Shown here: one piece after another, positions 30,768 through 43,229 of the stretch
Layout: each line of letters begins with the position of its first letter
Position numbering within the stretch: position 1 is the first letter of the stretch
Assembly (NCBI GenBank): GCA_021014325.1
Contig: CM037464.1
Coordinates: 7,657,127-7,721,126 of the forward strand
Length of the DNA: 64,000 nucleotides
Origin: Plazaster borealis
Lineage: Eukaryota > Echinodermata > Asteroidea > Forcipulatida > Labidiasteridae
Direction of reading: 5' to 3'
The notes under the pieces: generated by a model
What the model saw: only the letters and a program-made list of their open reading frames with translations
Databases searched by the model: none
What the model was told of the DNA's origin: nothing
Program-made: the position numbers and the translations under genes

Positions 30768-32356
30768 CTAGAGGTTAAGTGTTCGTAAAAACGAACACAG
30801 AGGGGTTTCGGCGGGTGGAACAAAAATAGAATATTTGAGTTCATACTAACATGTCAGGTCCAATGCTTAGTTTGGTTGTTAACCATTTGAACTGGCTGTA
30901 TAGACCGTAAGAAAAGGTCAAAGAGGGCAATGCTTCAAAAGTATGTCAAAAGTGTAAAAAAAATGAACTTCTGACATGTGTCTCAGGAGATATTATCTGT
31001 ATTTCTATAATTTTCTCTTACTAACCGAAAGTTAAAGTTGTAGTGGTCTTCATATCCATAATACATTTGACATGTGCTGTGGTACAACAAGGCACAAAGA
31101 TTATGACTTTATGATATGTGCTTCAGCAGATATGATTTTAAAGTTGAACTTGGTGTTTAGATCGGAAGGAAAGGTAAACGTTTTTTTTTTTTGTATGAGG
31201 AAGTGTAGGAAAGGTAAAGTTGAGGCAATATTTATAATCAAATGTCAATATTGTGTCATAAGCCAAAAGACGCTACAAAGTTTATTACTGTATGACTTCT
31301 TCCATGATCTTTTACATTTTAGATCATCCTGTTGGTACCGGAAGTAAAGGTCAAAGTGGGGGCATGTGTTGAGTAAATATAACATGTGTCGTAAGCTACC
31401 AGAGATGGCATAACAATTTTTATTTTATGATGAATCAGTTAATGTTCATGGTAAACTTTTATAGCGCCCTGTTGGGTTTAACTATTTTCCTCAGGCCGAA
31501 AATCGACACGGTGGGTTGAGATGAATGAGCTTATCTAATTCGAGACAACGGAGGCGGAACACTTTTGAAAGTTGGGGGGCAAATCCAGAGTATGTGTTTT
31601 TCAAAGTTGGGCCAACAATTTAGAAAAAGAAAAGTTAACACTATCGATTTAAAGATAAGAATCAAACTTAAATATTGAACAAAGAAAAATGTTTTTAATT
31701 TGTGGGGATAAAACCAAAAAATTGTAAGTCGCGTCATATTCCCGAACACGCGACCTTCAGAAGTGGAGTCACGACCGCTAACCACTAGGCTATAGTTTGT
31801 TACATATACATGTACATCGGGATGTGGGAATGGACAACTCGCCACGTAACCGAGAGACGACCAGAAAAACTTAAATATCGTCAACACAAGGGGGGAAAAC
31901 ATGAAACTAACACAATTTATTGGTAAATGGTGCAGCTATAGACTGATTTTCGTGTTTGGGTTTTCATTAATCTGTCGATTTGTACAGAATTTACGTGAAT
32001 TCCGTGCCGCGTCACAGGCTATTTAACAAGTACTTAAGGAATAGTATGGCAAGTCGGCACCGAAAATTATGAAGTCGTCCGCTCGCAATTTTTTTAAAAA
32101 CATCTATAAAACAGGGAAGAATGACGCAATGGTGACGTCAAGTATTGGAGTAACTAAGTTAAGTTATAAGCTTCAATTTGGAGTGTATTGTGTAACGATG
32201 GGACATTGTTTAGTACAAGATTATTTCATAACAAAATTTGTGAACAAACCTTATGGGAATAGGGCCGTTAAGAAAAATAATAATAAGAATAATAATAAAA
32301 AATTAAAAAATCTCTACGATTACAATAGGCGTTTCGGCCGTTAGGCCGAAACCCCT
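30768..32356. mobile_element. Noncoding element with GGGGTTTCGG inverted ends, possibly Helitron/Helentron-like
   Basis: The left end has the hairpin GTGTTCGTAAAAACGAACAC, then AGAGGGGTTTCGGCG. The right end has the hairpin GTTTCGGCCGTTAGGCCGAA, then ACCCCTAA, adjoining TACTAATAATA. Short inverted ends, terminal hairpins and a CTAA 3' end fit non-autonomous Helentrons. The interior has no Rep/helicase, and the ORF at 32069-32344 is low-complexity. Boundaries and class are tentative. A tRNA-like sequence at 31726-31800 lies inside. Confidence 0.35.
31726..31800 (-). mobile_element. tRNA-derived SINE head, minus strand
   Basis: On the minus strand, TAGCCTAGTGGTTAGCGG is box A-like and GGTCGCGTGTTCGGGAATAT is box B-like. 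The spacing is tRNA-like, but the stems pair poorly. No body or tail is identified. Confidence 0.5.
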
Positions 32357-32550
32357 AATACTAATAATAGTGGCTTCTTATATAGCGCTTTTACCCGTCA
32401 CTCAGTGACACTCAAGGCGCTTCAACATTCAGTATTTTCCAGCAAGGTATTGTGTAGCTACATTTTGAAGTATGGGATCAATTCCTTTACTATAGCACCA
32501 TGTAATGGCTTACAAGGTGCTGTGGCGCAATATGCTGCCGATCAAATCAG
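32357..32550 (-). mobile_element. SINE 3' region, minus strand
   Basis: Read on the minus strand it ends GCGCCTTGAGTGTCACTGAG, then TGACGGGTAAAAGCGCTATA, then TAAGAAGCCACTATTATTA. This is the same AGCGCTATATAA 3'-tail architecture as at 5740-5910. The head is not identified. Confidence 0.55.
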
Positions 32551-33822
32551 TAAATTTATTTGCGTTATTATCTTTTGACAACAATTTGATCGTCAGTTGA
32601 AGCAATGAAACAAATGCCGAAACTAATTACTTTTGTAGCCTTACAAATTTCAGTTCCCTAGACCGAGTGCTTGGTTTAAGTAATGCCCAGATCTCCGGGT
32701 TAACTGTTCTCTTGATCAGTTTATTGCAATTCTGCGGGCGACAATACAAGTTCTGTTTGTCTACCAATTTCTCATCAGACAACTTGGTTTCTGGAGTGAC
32801 GTAATGATGGTGAGGTGGAATCAATTTCAAGATGATTTCTAGGTGAAAAAGAGCAATTTTGAAATATAAACTAATACCAAAGCACAGTGTGGCGTACCAC
32901 TTTAAAACTAATTCCATGCAAATGATTGTGGCTAGCCTTTGGGCCAAGGTAAAAACAGTACATGCACATAACCACTCAGCCAAGTCAACGACTAAGGCAT
33001 GATTTGTGTGCGACAGTCAGTAAGCCATTCATTCTGTGCAAGTTTGGACAATGTTCTCTTGTATCAAAAACATGGTGTTGCGCACATACAATCTCAAACT
33101 CGAAACCCCACCGGCTCTCTTCAGAGCCAACACTCCCTCAAAAGAGTTTTTACATACGGTTGTACCCGCAAGTTTACTATTTATTTTAGTTACCTCTTAT
33201 TTGTCCACACCATGCAAAGCTTCAAACAACACTTAATCTCAAACTCATTCAAGCTCAAGGTGAATTTATTTCCGTTTTGCCCGTCTGATGGCTTCATGGA
33301 AAAAACTGAATAGAAGAGGAGGTTTCACTGAGTTGTCTGCTTTGGTGATTTGTATATGACTTTTAATATCTGACGAAAAACTGAATCTGTAAAAGATTGA
33401 CATTGGTTCGCTCCTCATCAAACACTGAGACCCACGTCACGTTGATCGACGTGACCATGCCTGTCAAAATCGTTCTAGGCCTGCTGAGATGCCCTTCAGA
33501 TATGTGATTAAAAAGGTAACCTTTATTTAAATGTCATCGGTAAAACAAAGGGAGTGCATTCCTTATTTCGTGTATAACAGTCATGTTGATATATTTTATC
33601 CGTTAATTGACAAGTGGTGTTTTTTTAAACCTACAAATGATTGTTTGATCTTGGTATGATTTTTAACTGTGGGAGTTTGATATTATGCTAACCCCCGTTT
33701 ATGATATGTACATGTACTATAGGCAAACATTACATCTCATGAACCAAAAAGGTCCTGACTAGAAACCATGTACTTAGACCTTAGTGTGTTGATGAAATCG
33801 CAAAAGAACATTACATACATGT
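32551..33822. other. Intergenic, no gene seen
   Basis: Overlapping ORFs of 66 to 118 codons on both strands have no recognisable domain and no splice context. I find no repeats with clear edges. Confidence 0.35.
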
Positions 33823-34199
33823 TTAAAGACAGTGGACACTATTGGTAATTGTCAAAGACCAGTCTTCTCACTTGGTGTATCTCAACATATGCATAAAATA
33901 ACAAGCCTCGAGGTTGCGAGATAACAATGAAAGAAAAAATGAATGAAAGAAAAAAACAAACTTGTCACACGGAGTTCTGTGCTTTTAGATGCAAGTTGAT
34001 TTCGAGACCTCATCTAATTTTGAGGTCTCGAAATCAAATTCGTGGAAAATTACTTCTTTCTCGAAAACTACTCCACTTCAGAGGGAGCCGTTTCTCACAA
34101 TGTTTTATACTATCAACCTCTCCCCAATACTTGTTACCAAGTTAGGTTTTATGCTAATAAATATTTTGAGTAATTACCAATAGTGTCCACTGCCTTTAA
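33823..34199 (-). mobile_element. M1-type TTAA MITE
   Basis: TTAA at both ends (33823-33826 and 34196-34199), with inverted termini TTTAAAGACAGTGGACACTA and TAGTGTCCACTGCCTTTAA. Internal words TATGCATAAAATAACAAGCC and TTGTTACCAAGTTAG match the 41645-42019 copy in inverse orientation. Confidence 0.85.
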
Positions 34200-35379
34200 G
34201 AGTAAGGGACTGTAAATATAAAACATTATATGAAAAAAATGGCCACGGCAAAAAATAGATTTCCTTTATACTTTTATATTTCATGGACCTTGGCCCCAAA
34301 CTAACGAATATGGAAACACATTTCAAAATATAAATTCGTCGCCATGGCAAAAGCCGATTTGCCATTTCGGGGTGGTTTTGCATTTTTTCGGTTTTGGAAT
34401 AGTGAAATTTGCCTCTTTTCAGGGCCGCGTTCCCATTAAACAACATAATATAACATTATTTTCTTTAACAGTTATGTATAGTGGGTCCTTAGAGGCTGCA
34501 TTGAATAATACAAATAATCACTAGGTTTATGGGTTGGTTATACGATCATTTTCAAATATGGGTGTTTTGTGACTTTTTTAACATATGAAAATATATCATC
34601 TTTGACAGCTCATAACCCATATGGTTGTGCTCCGATTTCAACATTGACCACATAGTTGAGATGAAACATTGGTCTTTAGGAATTTTACCAAATTTGCTTG
34701 GGGAAAATACTTTATTCTTTGCAGTGTTGCCAGGCGTTTTCCCATTTCTTTGAAATTAACATGGCCACAATAGTGGCCCCCTCCGTACTATCCAAAGTTC
34801 TTGAATGATATTTATGAAATATGAAAGTTGGAAGACAATTTATTATAATCGCTACATACGTTATCTTTGCACAATACGAAAGCTCTGGAAGTGGTTTTAG
34901 GTGTTCTGTCAATCCGCCCGGAAAACCTCTAGTTTTTTGCCGTTTTGTTTAGGTGTTCGGAGCAAAGCTCAGGACAGCTCTTGCTTTTGTTCTAATTTAT
35001 TTAAGGTGTTCGGGCAGTCCGTCTGGAACACCTCTTTTTTTCCCTTTTTTTTCTTTGCGTTCGGAGCATAGCTCGGAAAACCTCTTGTTTGTGTTCGTTT
35101 TTGTTCTTCATACTTCTTCTTCTTTTTTCCCTCCGCGATTGTCCGCTATAGCAAATACACACCTATCAAGCTTATACAACCTTTAAAATTTACATATCAT
35201 AACTCATGAACCACACAATGGATATTTACAGTAATCGGACAGGTCTTTACAAACTTAACAAACGCTTCACAGATTAAGGCCACATTTGACATTGGCTTCC
35301 GGTTCCAACCGGAAGTTGACAATTTTAAAAGTTCATATCTCAAGAACTACTCATTATTTAGTCAAAATGTTTACATGAG
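34200..35379. other. Repeat remains, no gene
   Basis: The stretch 34905-35090 has three GTGTTCGG/GTTCGGAGC words followed by CCTCTTxTTT blocks, related to 28530-28565. From about 35100 it begins a repeat also found at 37250-37780, with shared words AACTCATGAACCA, CTTTxxAAACTTAAxAAACG, and a CCGGAAGTTGA core. Confidence 0.4.
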
Positions 35380-36070
35380 GGCCCAATTTCATAGAGCTGC
35401 TTAAGCACAAAAAGTAGCAAAGCACGAAGCAATTATGCTTACCAGAATAAGGTTACCTACCAAAGTACCATGTCACATGTACAATTTATGACTGCTATCC
35501 TGCTCCTTTTTGCTTAGCAGGACATTGCTAAGCAATATTTCCAGCTTAAACAGCTCTATGAAATTGAGCCCAGGTTGTAGATCCTTGAGGCTTCTCCAAC
35601 TTTTGCACACAGATGGTACCAACTTGACCTTAACTTCTGGTCGAAATCGGACGTTAAAGCCCACGTATGTAATGACCCGTATTTAAACTGTGTATAATGC
35701 GAAAGCACTGTGGCTGGCTGTTCCACCCCTTTGATCATAAGGTTCAAAGTCCACGAAGCCTGCGTTAACAGTACATGATGAATGCGTGGTGGCGCTATAT
35801 CAAATTAGCGGTCATGCATTTAAAGCGCTTTGTGACAAATTTTAAAATTGACAACACAAATACGGCCCGGAAATGTACGTCGTTCGACGGTAGTCCAATG
35901 AATAGCCCAATGCAACAGCTGCGTGTCTATGAGAACCACATTTCCGACTGTTGCGCTCATAGGGTGCAAACCCACGAAGCCTGATTTGGCATTAACGCAA
36001 AACCCGAAATGTGAGCGCCGTTGTCCGCTAACAAATACATCATTTAAAAACTCACATAACCTTCAAACTT
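35100..36070. repeat. Noncoding interspersed repeat, copy 1
   Basis: Shares a series of collinear words with 37250-37780: CATAACTCATGAACCA, CTTTACAAACTTAACAAACG versus CTTTGAAAACTTAATAAACG, ACCGGAAGTTGA, GTTAAAGCCCACGT, CTGTGTATA. It is interrupted by the MITE at 35380-35570, which dates the MITE as younger. Confidence 0.5.
35380..35570. mobile_element. MITE with GGCCCAATTTCATAGAGCTG termini, second copy
   Basis: Same termini and internal word CATGTCACATGTACAATTTA as the copy at 25251-25440. More diverged: the right end reads AAATTGAGCC. Confidence 0.8.
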
Positions 36071-38736
36071 TCAGCTCTGCAGTCAATATGGAATTGAATT
36101 TGGATGACGACACTTGTAAACTGTCTTAATTGTTCAATATCAAAATTTCTTGAACCAAAGTTCATCATCAATCTTTTACTGAACTACATACAGTAGTTTG
36201 AAATTTGTACGTCTTATGAAAGGGCTTAACATGCTTCAAGTTGCACTGACATAATCCCCATCTGACCCTGTCTTCCAGTCAAAACCAGAAGTTGAAATGC
36301 AAAAATATTTATAAAATTACGTTTCACCACAAGGCCTTCACATTTTTAGAGTAATGACGTCATCATCCTCAACAGAGGCCTCTCATGACAAGTTTTAAAA
36401 ATAAACTATTTTGCTAAAACAACTTGCAAGTTCAAAACAGTTTAAAAATCACATTTTAATCTCCACATAACAATTAGCAATTATGTAATGACGATGTCAT
36501 CTGTTTTCACAATAATATGCTTAATCAAAATTATGATTTCAACTGTACGTAAAAACAAGTGCTTCGGTGTAGGCACGCACAAATTAGCAGAGTTGGTGAA
36601 ATCTTAAGATAACATTAGCTTAACATGTTTTTCCGATGCTGTGTAGACGATGTGACCTTTGACATCACATGTTTACAAAAGAGCCACCAAGCCTGGGTTT
36701 CCTGCAGGCACGATGTGTACACAGCCCAGTGGAAGAAAACATTAAAACTTATATTTTATGGAGATTGCACTGTCTAATTTGTATCAACTTTTGATATAAT
36801 AAAAGGGGGCACATCTCAAAAATTGTTCAGCTGTTACTTTTAAATCTCTTGGATGTATGTGGAAATTATGACACAAATTGTAAATGTTTCCATATGACCA
36901 GTGCATTATCTTGCCTGGTAGAGAGGCCCAAGAATGTACAAGGTTATACTTATTGTAAACAAAGGTCACATGGTCTATGATAAAAAAAAAACATTGTTTG
37001 GTTCACGAGTTCTAATTTTTCTCAAATACTAAACCTTAACGTCATTACATCAGTGTCTTCCGAGTAAAGTTCTAACAACATGTGAACAGCTGTCACAGAT
37101 ACAAATTTCTGAATTAGTAAATAGTACATTTTCAAACTTGTCACAACTTGTTGAAGATATTGACGTCATTAATCTTTAAATTGGAAGACCTAGGAGTCAA
37201 ACTTTATGTCAAGAGAGAAACCAAATGATAATGACACACTTCCCATGCTAACACAACATTTAAACTTCACACGTGTTGAATGACATTAAATTAAAGTAAA
37301 CTATGTTTAAAAATCATAACTCATGAACCATGCAATAGATTTTTAAAAAATCTATATAAGTAATTAAAGTTGATTACAAAGAAAAAAACGCATAGAGAAT
37401 AACAGCTCTTATGGTTTGAGTTATTCCTTTGTCTGTGAAAATTTCATGTGTGGGAGTCCTCTTGATGTTTAGTGACCTAATTTGACCTGACTTGCGGTCC
37501 AATCCATATATCATCGGAAACGTCTTTGAAAACTTAATAAACGCCACGCAGAGTGTGACCTCATTAGACCTTGATTTCCTGTTCAAACCGGAAGTTGAAT
37601 TTTTTTTTAAAATTTATATTTCAAGAACCAAGAATCAAAATTTGTACATTCAAGTTTTAGGTCATAAACTTAAATAAACTCCTGCTCGAAATTGGTCGTT
37701 AAAGCCCACGTGTATAATAAATCTGCAAGTACGTAAGCTGTGTATACTGCAAAAGCACACAATGACCGTGAGGCGTTGATTTACGTCAACCCTCTGTGTA
37801 ACACTTCACGAGTTCCATCAGCGCTGCTTTTACAAAGAGGGCGCTAGATCATCTGCGGGTTGGCAACTCAAAATGCAAGCGCTTACGGTTTATAACTTCA
37901 GCTTTAAAAACCTTAATAACTTAATAGGCTTCTGAATGCTACTAGATTTCTAAATAATTAAAATAAGGCCCCCTTCGAATAAGATACATACATTATAAAG
38001 CTTTAATTATTATTATTATTATTATTTTGTTTATAAATATTTGTAAATCATTTTTCACTTTTAATACTTTCCTGCTATTCAAACAACCCGATCACCTAGT
38101 CTCTGTAATTCTACAAACGGTATGACTAGTTTTAAACTAAAATTGAAACAAAATCTGAATTTGGGACGAGGATGTATTCATTTTTTAAAACGGCAACCGA
38201 GTTTGCCTAGGCTTTTTGGGAGATCAAATAGTAATTGAAAATGAAAGAAAATGTTTACCAGAAAGATAACCATAGGCCTACGGGAAATAGCGCCTTCAAG
38301 TTATGCCGTTTTTGCGGAAATAAAAAACACAATAAATCCCAAACGACAGTCACGTTTTTTCTTTAAGTTAGAAGACGCATCAATAATTGCGTTGTCTTCT
38401 TAAAATATTCAAATAGAAAACTCAAGGTTTAACAAAATAGAATTGAAATCCGAAGCCAGCATGCCCTTTAAAGGAAACGCCTATTATTGTTAGATGACAT
38501 GTTGTAAACGGGAAGTCTGAAATTATTAGGCTGGCCAAATGCTGCGCAGTGCAGAAAGAACGAGAAGGGGAGGAAGATAGGGGGAGGAAGGGGGACATGT
38601 ATAATTTTCGTCTTTCGAGACTATTGTTCGGTGAATTTTAATTTTGATTAACATTTCCTGGAATACAAAGGAAGCTTGTTATAGAAGACTTTGCCTGTGT
38701 GGTATTGTATGCTTTTTGCTATAGGTATCGACAAAC
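36071..38736. other. Upstream of the NXPE gene, repeat remains, no gene
   Basis: Includes copy 2 of the interspersed repeat (37250-37780) and an (ATT)n tract at about 38009-38027. There is a purine-rich GGGGAGGAAGATAGGGGGAG stretch near 38574-38594. The last 200 bp probably hold the NXPE promoter and 5' UTR. A TGCTATAG just upstream of the ATG could be a splice acceptor for a 5' UTR exon. Confidence 0.4.
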
Positions 38737-41700
38737 ATGGCGTTTACAGCAGCAGTCACCGGACCAGCAGCGACAAAGGGCAACTCGAGGTCCTGTCCGG
38801 TGTGGTTTAAGTCGAAACTCGCTCAAATGTTTGTATTCGTCGTTGTCTTCTCTTCAGCGTTATTATTCTATAAGGTAACTGATGTTTTTAGTTTTAATGA
38901 AATCATGATACGTTTAAAATCTTCAAGCATTAATTGCGAAGAAAAATTTGTACAATCTTCGACAAAATTAAGACTCAAATTATCTCCATTCGTCCCACAA
39001 ATTCGATTATCACAAATTGCTAGATTACCGCACATTTGATGAGCTTAGGGTTCATTATTAAAAAGGGTATACTATTTAAAAACAAAAACCCCCTTCGACT
39101 GTTGTTTTCAATATTCATTAGTCAATAATATTGCTTCAAACCCTGCGACGCTAACGGCGCCATTTTGTATTTATTTATATATGTCACAAACTGTAAGCTA
39201 CAGCTGTAGGTCGGGGATAGTGCACTGCAAAAACTGGGGTGTTATAATTGACACCATGGGTGTTTGTCACATATTATAGATACCAAATAAGAATCAAAAT
39301 TAACAACAGGGTGTTAACATAACACTAATTTCTGCCAGCACAGTTACATTGGTGTTATTTTAACACCATATGGTGATTTTGATTCTCTCTTGACGACACC
39401 CATGGTGTGTATTTTAACACCCCATTTTTGCAGTATGTTCGGTCGGAGTAAAACAAACTATCCAATTATTATAGGCCTAAGGCATTTCCTTCTTGGATAT
39501 TATAATCAGAAGTCTAACAAAAAATAAAATCAACTTGAAGTCTTTTCAAAGTCGACCAACCACATTTCCAACTGTTGCGATTCCTGAAACTTAGCTGAAA
39601 ACTGTTCGCTTCGTTATTATATTTCCTGCCTGATTATGAGCTCATTGTGAACAATACAATAAGGCTGGATGTGGAGTCGCTCTGTGTTTTTCTAGGGTTT
39701 TGGATGTTATTCCCAGAGAAGACCTATATTTTTTTCGGACGACTCTCTTGAGTCATTATTTATCTAAATTACTGTCTTTAAATCCAAAAACACAATTACA
39801 GGTGTTTTGTGTAACCGGTATAAATAGTACCCCTCTAAATTTTCACTGCATTCGTCCATGTAACCTTACGTCACTATTTGTCAAATCATTCATCACGTGT
39901 AAATTACCCCCAATTCAAACTCAAATTACACACCGTTGGTGGCGTACCGATACTCTAGGTTTTTCCGTCATTCACATTCCGATAGAAGACGAATTAACAT
40001 GTATCTTTCTTCTGTTGTCAACAGTGAATTGATTACCTATTTTCAACTTGTACGCTTTCAAAAAGCCTACGGTAGCCAGCCTTGCATTATTTCTGGTGAC
40101 CTTAATATTTAACATTAACACTTTATTATTAATTAAATATTAATCTACTTAATGCCAATCCTAGTTCTCAGCAGATGATTGAATCACCAGCATACATGGC
40201 AAGCTGAAACAAAACTTTATCGGGCAAAACATTAATGTAAACAAGAATGAGACTAGGACCAAGTACTGAGCCCTTTGGAACACTGGAATTGATGGAAAGG
40301 GTAGGAGAAGATTGACCATCAAGGACAACCTTCAAATTGTGGTTTGAAAGGACCATGTGTGCACATGCTATTATATCCAGCAATTTGCGTCGCAGCAAAG
40401 AGTTACTAGGTCAACCGAGACCAACGGCAAGGCATATGCGTAGCAAAATTTTAAAATGCGACTAAAACCGTTCCATCCGGCAGGCGCTTGTTGACCGTAT
40501 ATTTTCTCAATTAGCCTGTTTGAGATTATGGTGGACACATTTCGATGACACTATTTGGATTGGGTTAAATGTTCCTTTCCTGTAAGTGGTGGTTCGTCCG
40601 CTGTTGGTTTGGACAATAACATAAGTAAATAAATAAACCTGCTTGTATACACTAAAACCGACAACAATCTCAAAAAGCTGATACAATCCACAGTCTGGGC
40701 TGCTTCATGAATTTAGCATTATGTCGTAGGCCTACCTACTGCTATATGAAAAAGATCTCTATAAATTTGATAACATTTTCCCAGGTTGATTTTATAGTTT
40801 ATTTAAAATTAAACGTTTTTAGATTGATCCCACCGTGAAAATTAACGTCAATATTTATACTCCGACATACCACTACAAATCCTTAAGAGTATGACAGGTG
40901 TGAACCTTTTAATGTTTTGTTCTATCATATACTTTTTTGTTTTTTGTTGTTGGTCATAAGGGCTATCTGTGCCAGAATCAACTGCTTCATTCAGTGCCTT
41001 TCCAACAATTCATCAACTCAGACAGAGTTTTGAAGCAAAACCTAGGGGTGACTAGTGCCCTTAAATCGACGTACAAACTCACAAACAGGGAGCTTCACGT
41101 TGGTGACACGGCACATTTTATCATCCAAGCGAAAGATGCCGAAGGGAAAAATCAAGTCACCGGTGGCGATTTCTGGTTTCCGGTTTTAACAAGTGATGTT
41201 GGTGCTTACCCGGTCAAAGGAGGGCGCACTGCCGGGAGGGTTGTGGATTACAATAATGGTACTTACAGCGTGTTCTTTTACTCAGGATGGGAAGGGACTG
41301 CATATGTTCGTGTGAAACTAGCTGCACCGAGCAAGGCTATAGAATGGCTACAACAAAAATACTGGCCAGTAGAGAAACGTGTGTTCTGGGAAGGGGAGTT
41401 TTCAAACAAGAGAACAGCAGAAAGGACGCTGTGTTACCTTCTCAGGAACGTGACGTCACCAAACTTGTGCAGGATTGACTACAACCCAACTGCCATGGGG
41501 TTGACGGCTCTTTACTGTGAAAAGCCACGACTATTAAATTGCAGTGATATTCAAACAATGTCTGTGAACGGTAAACTAGTTGACGAAAGGACCACCCAAC
41601 TGCTTCGTGATGACAGAGAGTTATTCGAAAAGTAAGTGCTCCATTTAAAGGCACTGTACACGTTTGGTAATTACTCAAAATATATATTAGCATAACAACT

Positions 41701-43171
41701 GACTTGGTAACGAGCAACAGAGAGCTGTTGATAGTATAAAACATTGTGAGAAACGACTCCCTCTGAAGTAACGCAGTTTTTGAGAAAGAGGTAATTTTTC
41801 ACTAAAATAATAAAAGACTTCTTGCAAGAAGCCTTTTACTCCTATCTGAAAGCACACAAATTTGTAAACAAGGGTGTTTTTTGTTCCATCATTTTCTTGC
41901 AACTTCGATGACCAATTGAGCCCAAATTTTCACAGGCTTGTTATTTTATGCATATGTTGGGATACACCAAGTGAGAACACTGGTCTTTGACAATTACCAA
42001 ACGTGTTCAGTGCATTTAAACCTGTAAACGTTGATGAAAATACAATAAGTATTACACACATTCTTAAGGCTGCTGGATCAGAATTGACCCGGTTCTGTTT
42101 TCCGGGGGGCCTTTGCCCATTTATGGGTCAATGTGACCCGGAATCTTCGTAAAGGGATCCAGAAAAATGTAAAAACTTACGCAGAATCCAAGGTAAAATG
42201 CGAGTGTTTAGCCACAGTTTCCGGGTCAGCCTGATCCATAAATGGGTCAGTCCCCCTGGGACCCGGAATCTGGGTCAGTTCGGACCCGGCAGTTTTAAGA
42301 GTGCACGACGTAACACCTGTTTAATACACCATTGTACCATTGTAGCTTTCATTCGGGACAACGAGAACATACTTGTTTTGTTTTTGTTTTTTTTACTTTT
42401 TATTTTTGCAGAAGTTGCTCCCTTCGTAAACCAGATTTATCAGCGTCCATCGTTGCAAAACTAAACCATAATTGTGTACATTTGTTTTCCCGCAGTAAGC
42501 ATTTCTTGGCTGTAGTTACACAAGGACCCGTATCTGTTGCAATTGCCAGTGAGTATTAGTATAAGTAATAGTATTAGTATTAGTATAAGTATTTAGGATT
42601 TGAGGCATTGCATGGTGAGGTATCAATATATTTGGTTTGCGGTAACACCATGATGTGTGTATCTACTTGCCAGGTAGAGTTTGTTCTTGGAGAACTGTCT
42701 CGCTTAATTCTACTACCGCGGAGTAGATTGTTCGGGTGTTCGGGAGACTTCTCAGTTCTGAAAAGAACTGTCCTGTTTATTAACTATTACCTGGGCGGAA
42801 GGTATAGAAATAGGTTGGGACTACTACTTTAGCTTATAGGATCGTAATTAACTGTACTACCGCGGAGTCAGTTCTTGGATTGGTCGTACAGTTAATTACG
42901 ATCCTATAAGCTAAAGTAGTAGTCCCAACCTATTTCTAAACCTTCCGCCCAGGTAATAGTTAATAAACAGGACAGTTCTTTTCAGAACTGAGAAGTCTCC
43001 CGAACACCCGAACAATCTACTCCGCGGTAGTAGAATTAAGCAAGACAGTTCTTCAAGAACAAACTCTACCTGGCAAGTAGATACACACATGGTGTTACCG
43101 CAAACCAAATATAGTATAAGTATTATTAGTATTAGTTTTAGTATTAGCATTAGTACTTGTACTGGGACTAG

Positions 43172-43229
<58 letters not shown>

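Noticed and set aside
42608..43150. Two similar ORFs of 74 and 79 codons on opposite strands
   Set aside because: They are the two arms of the palindrome at 42627-43113; no domain and no start context.
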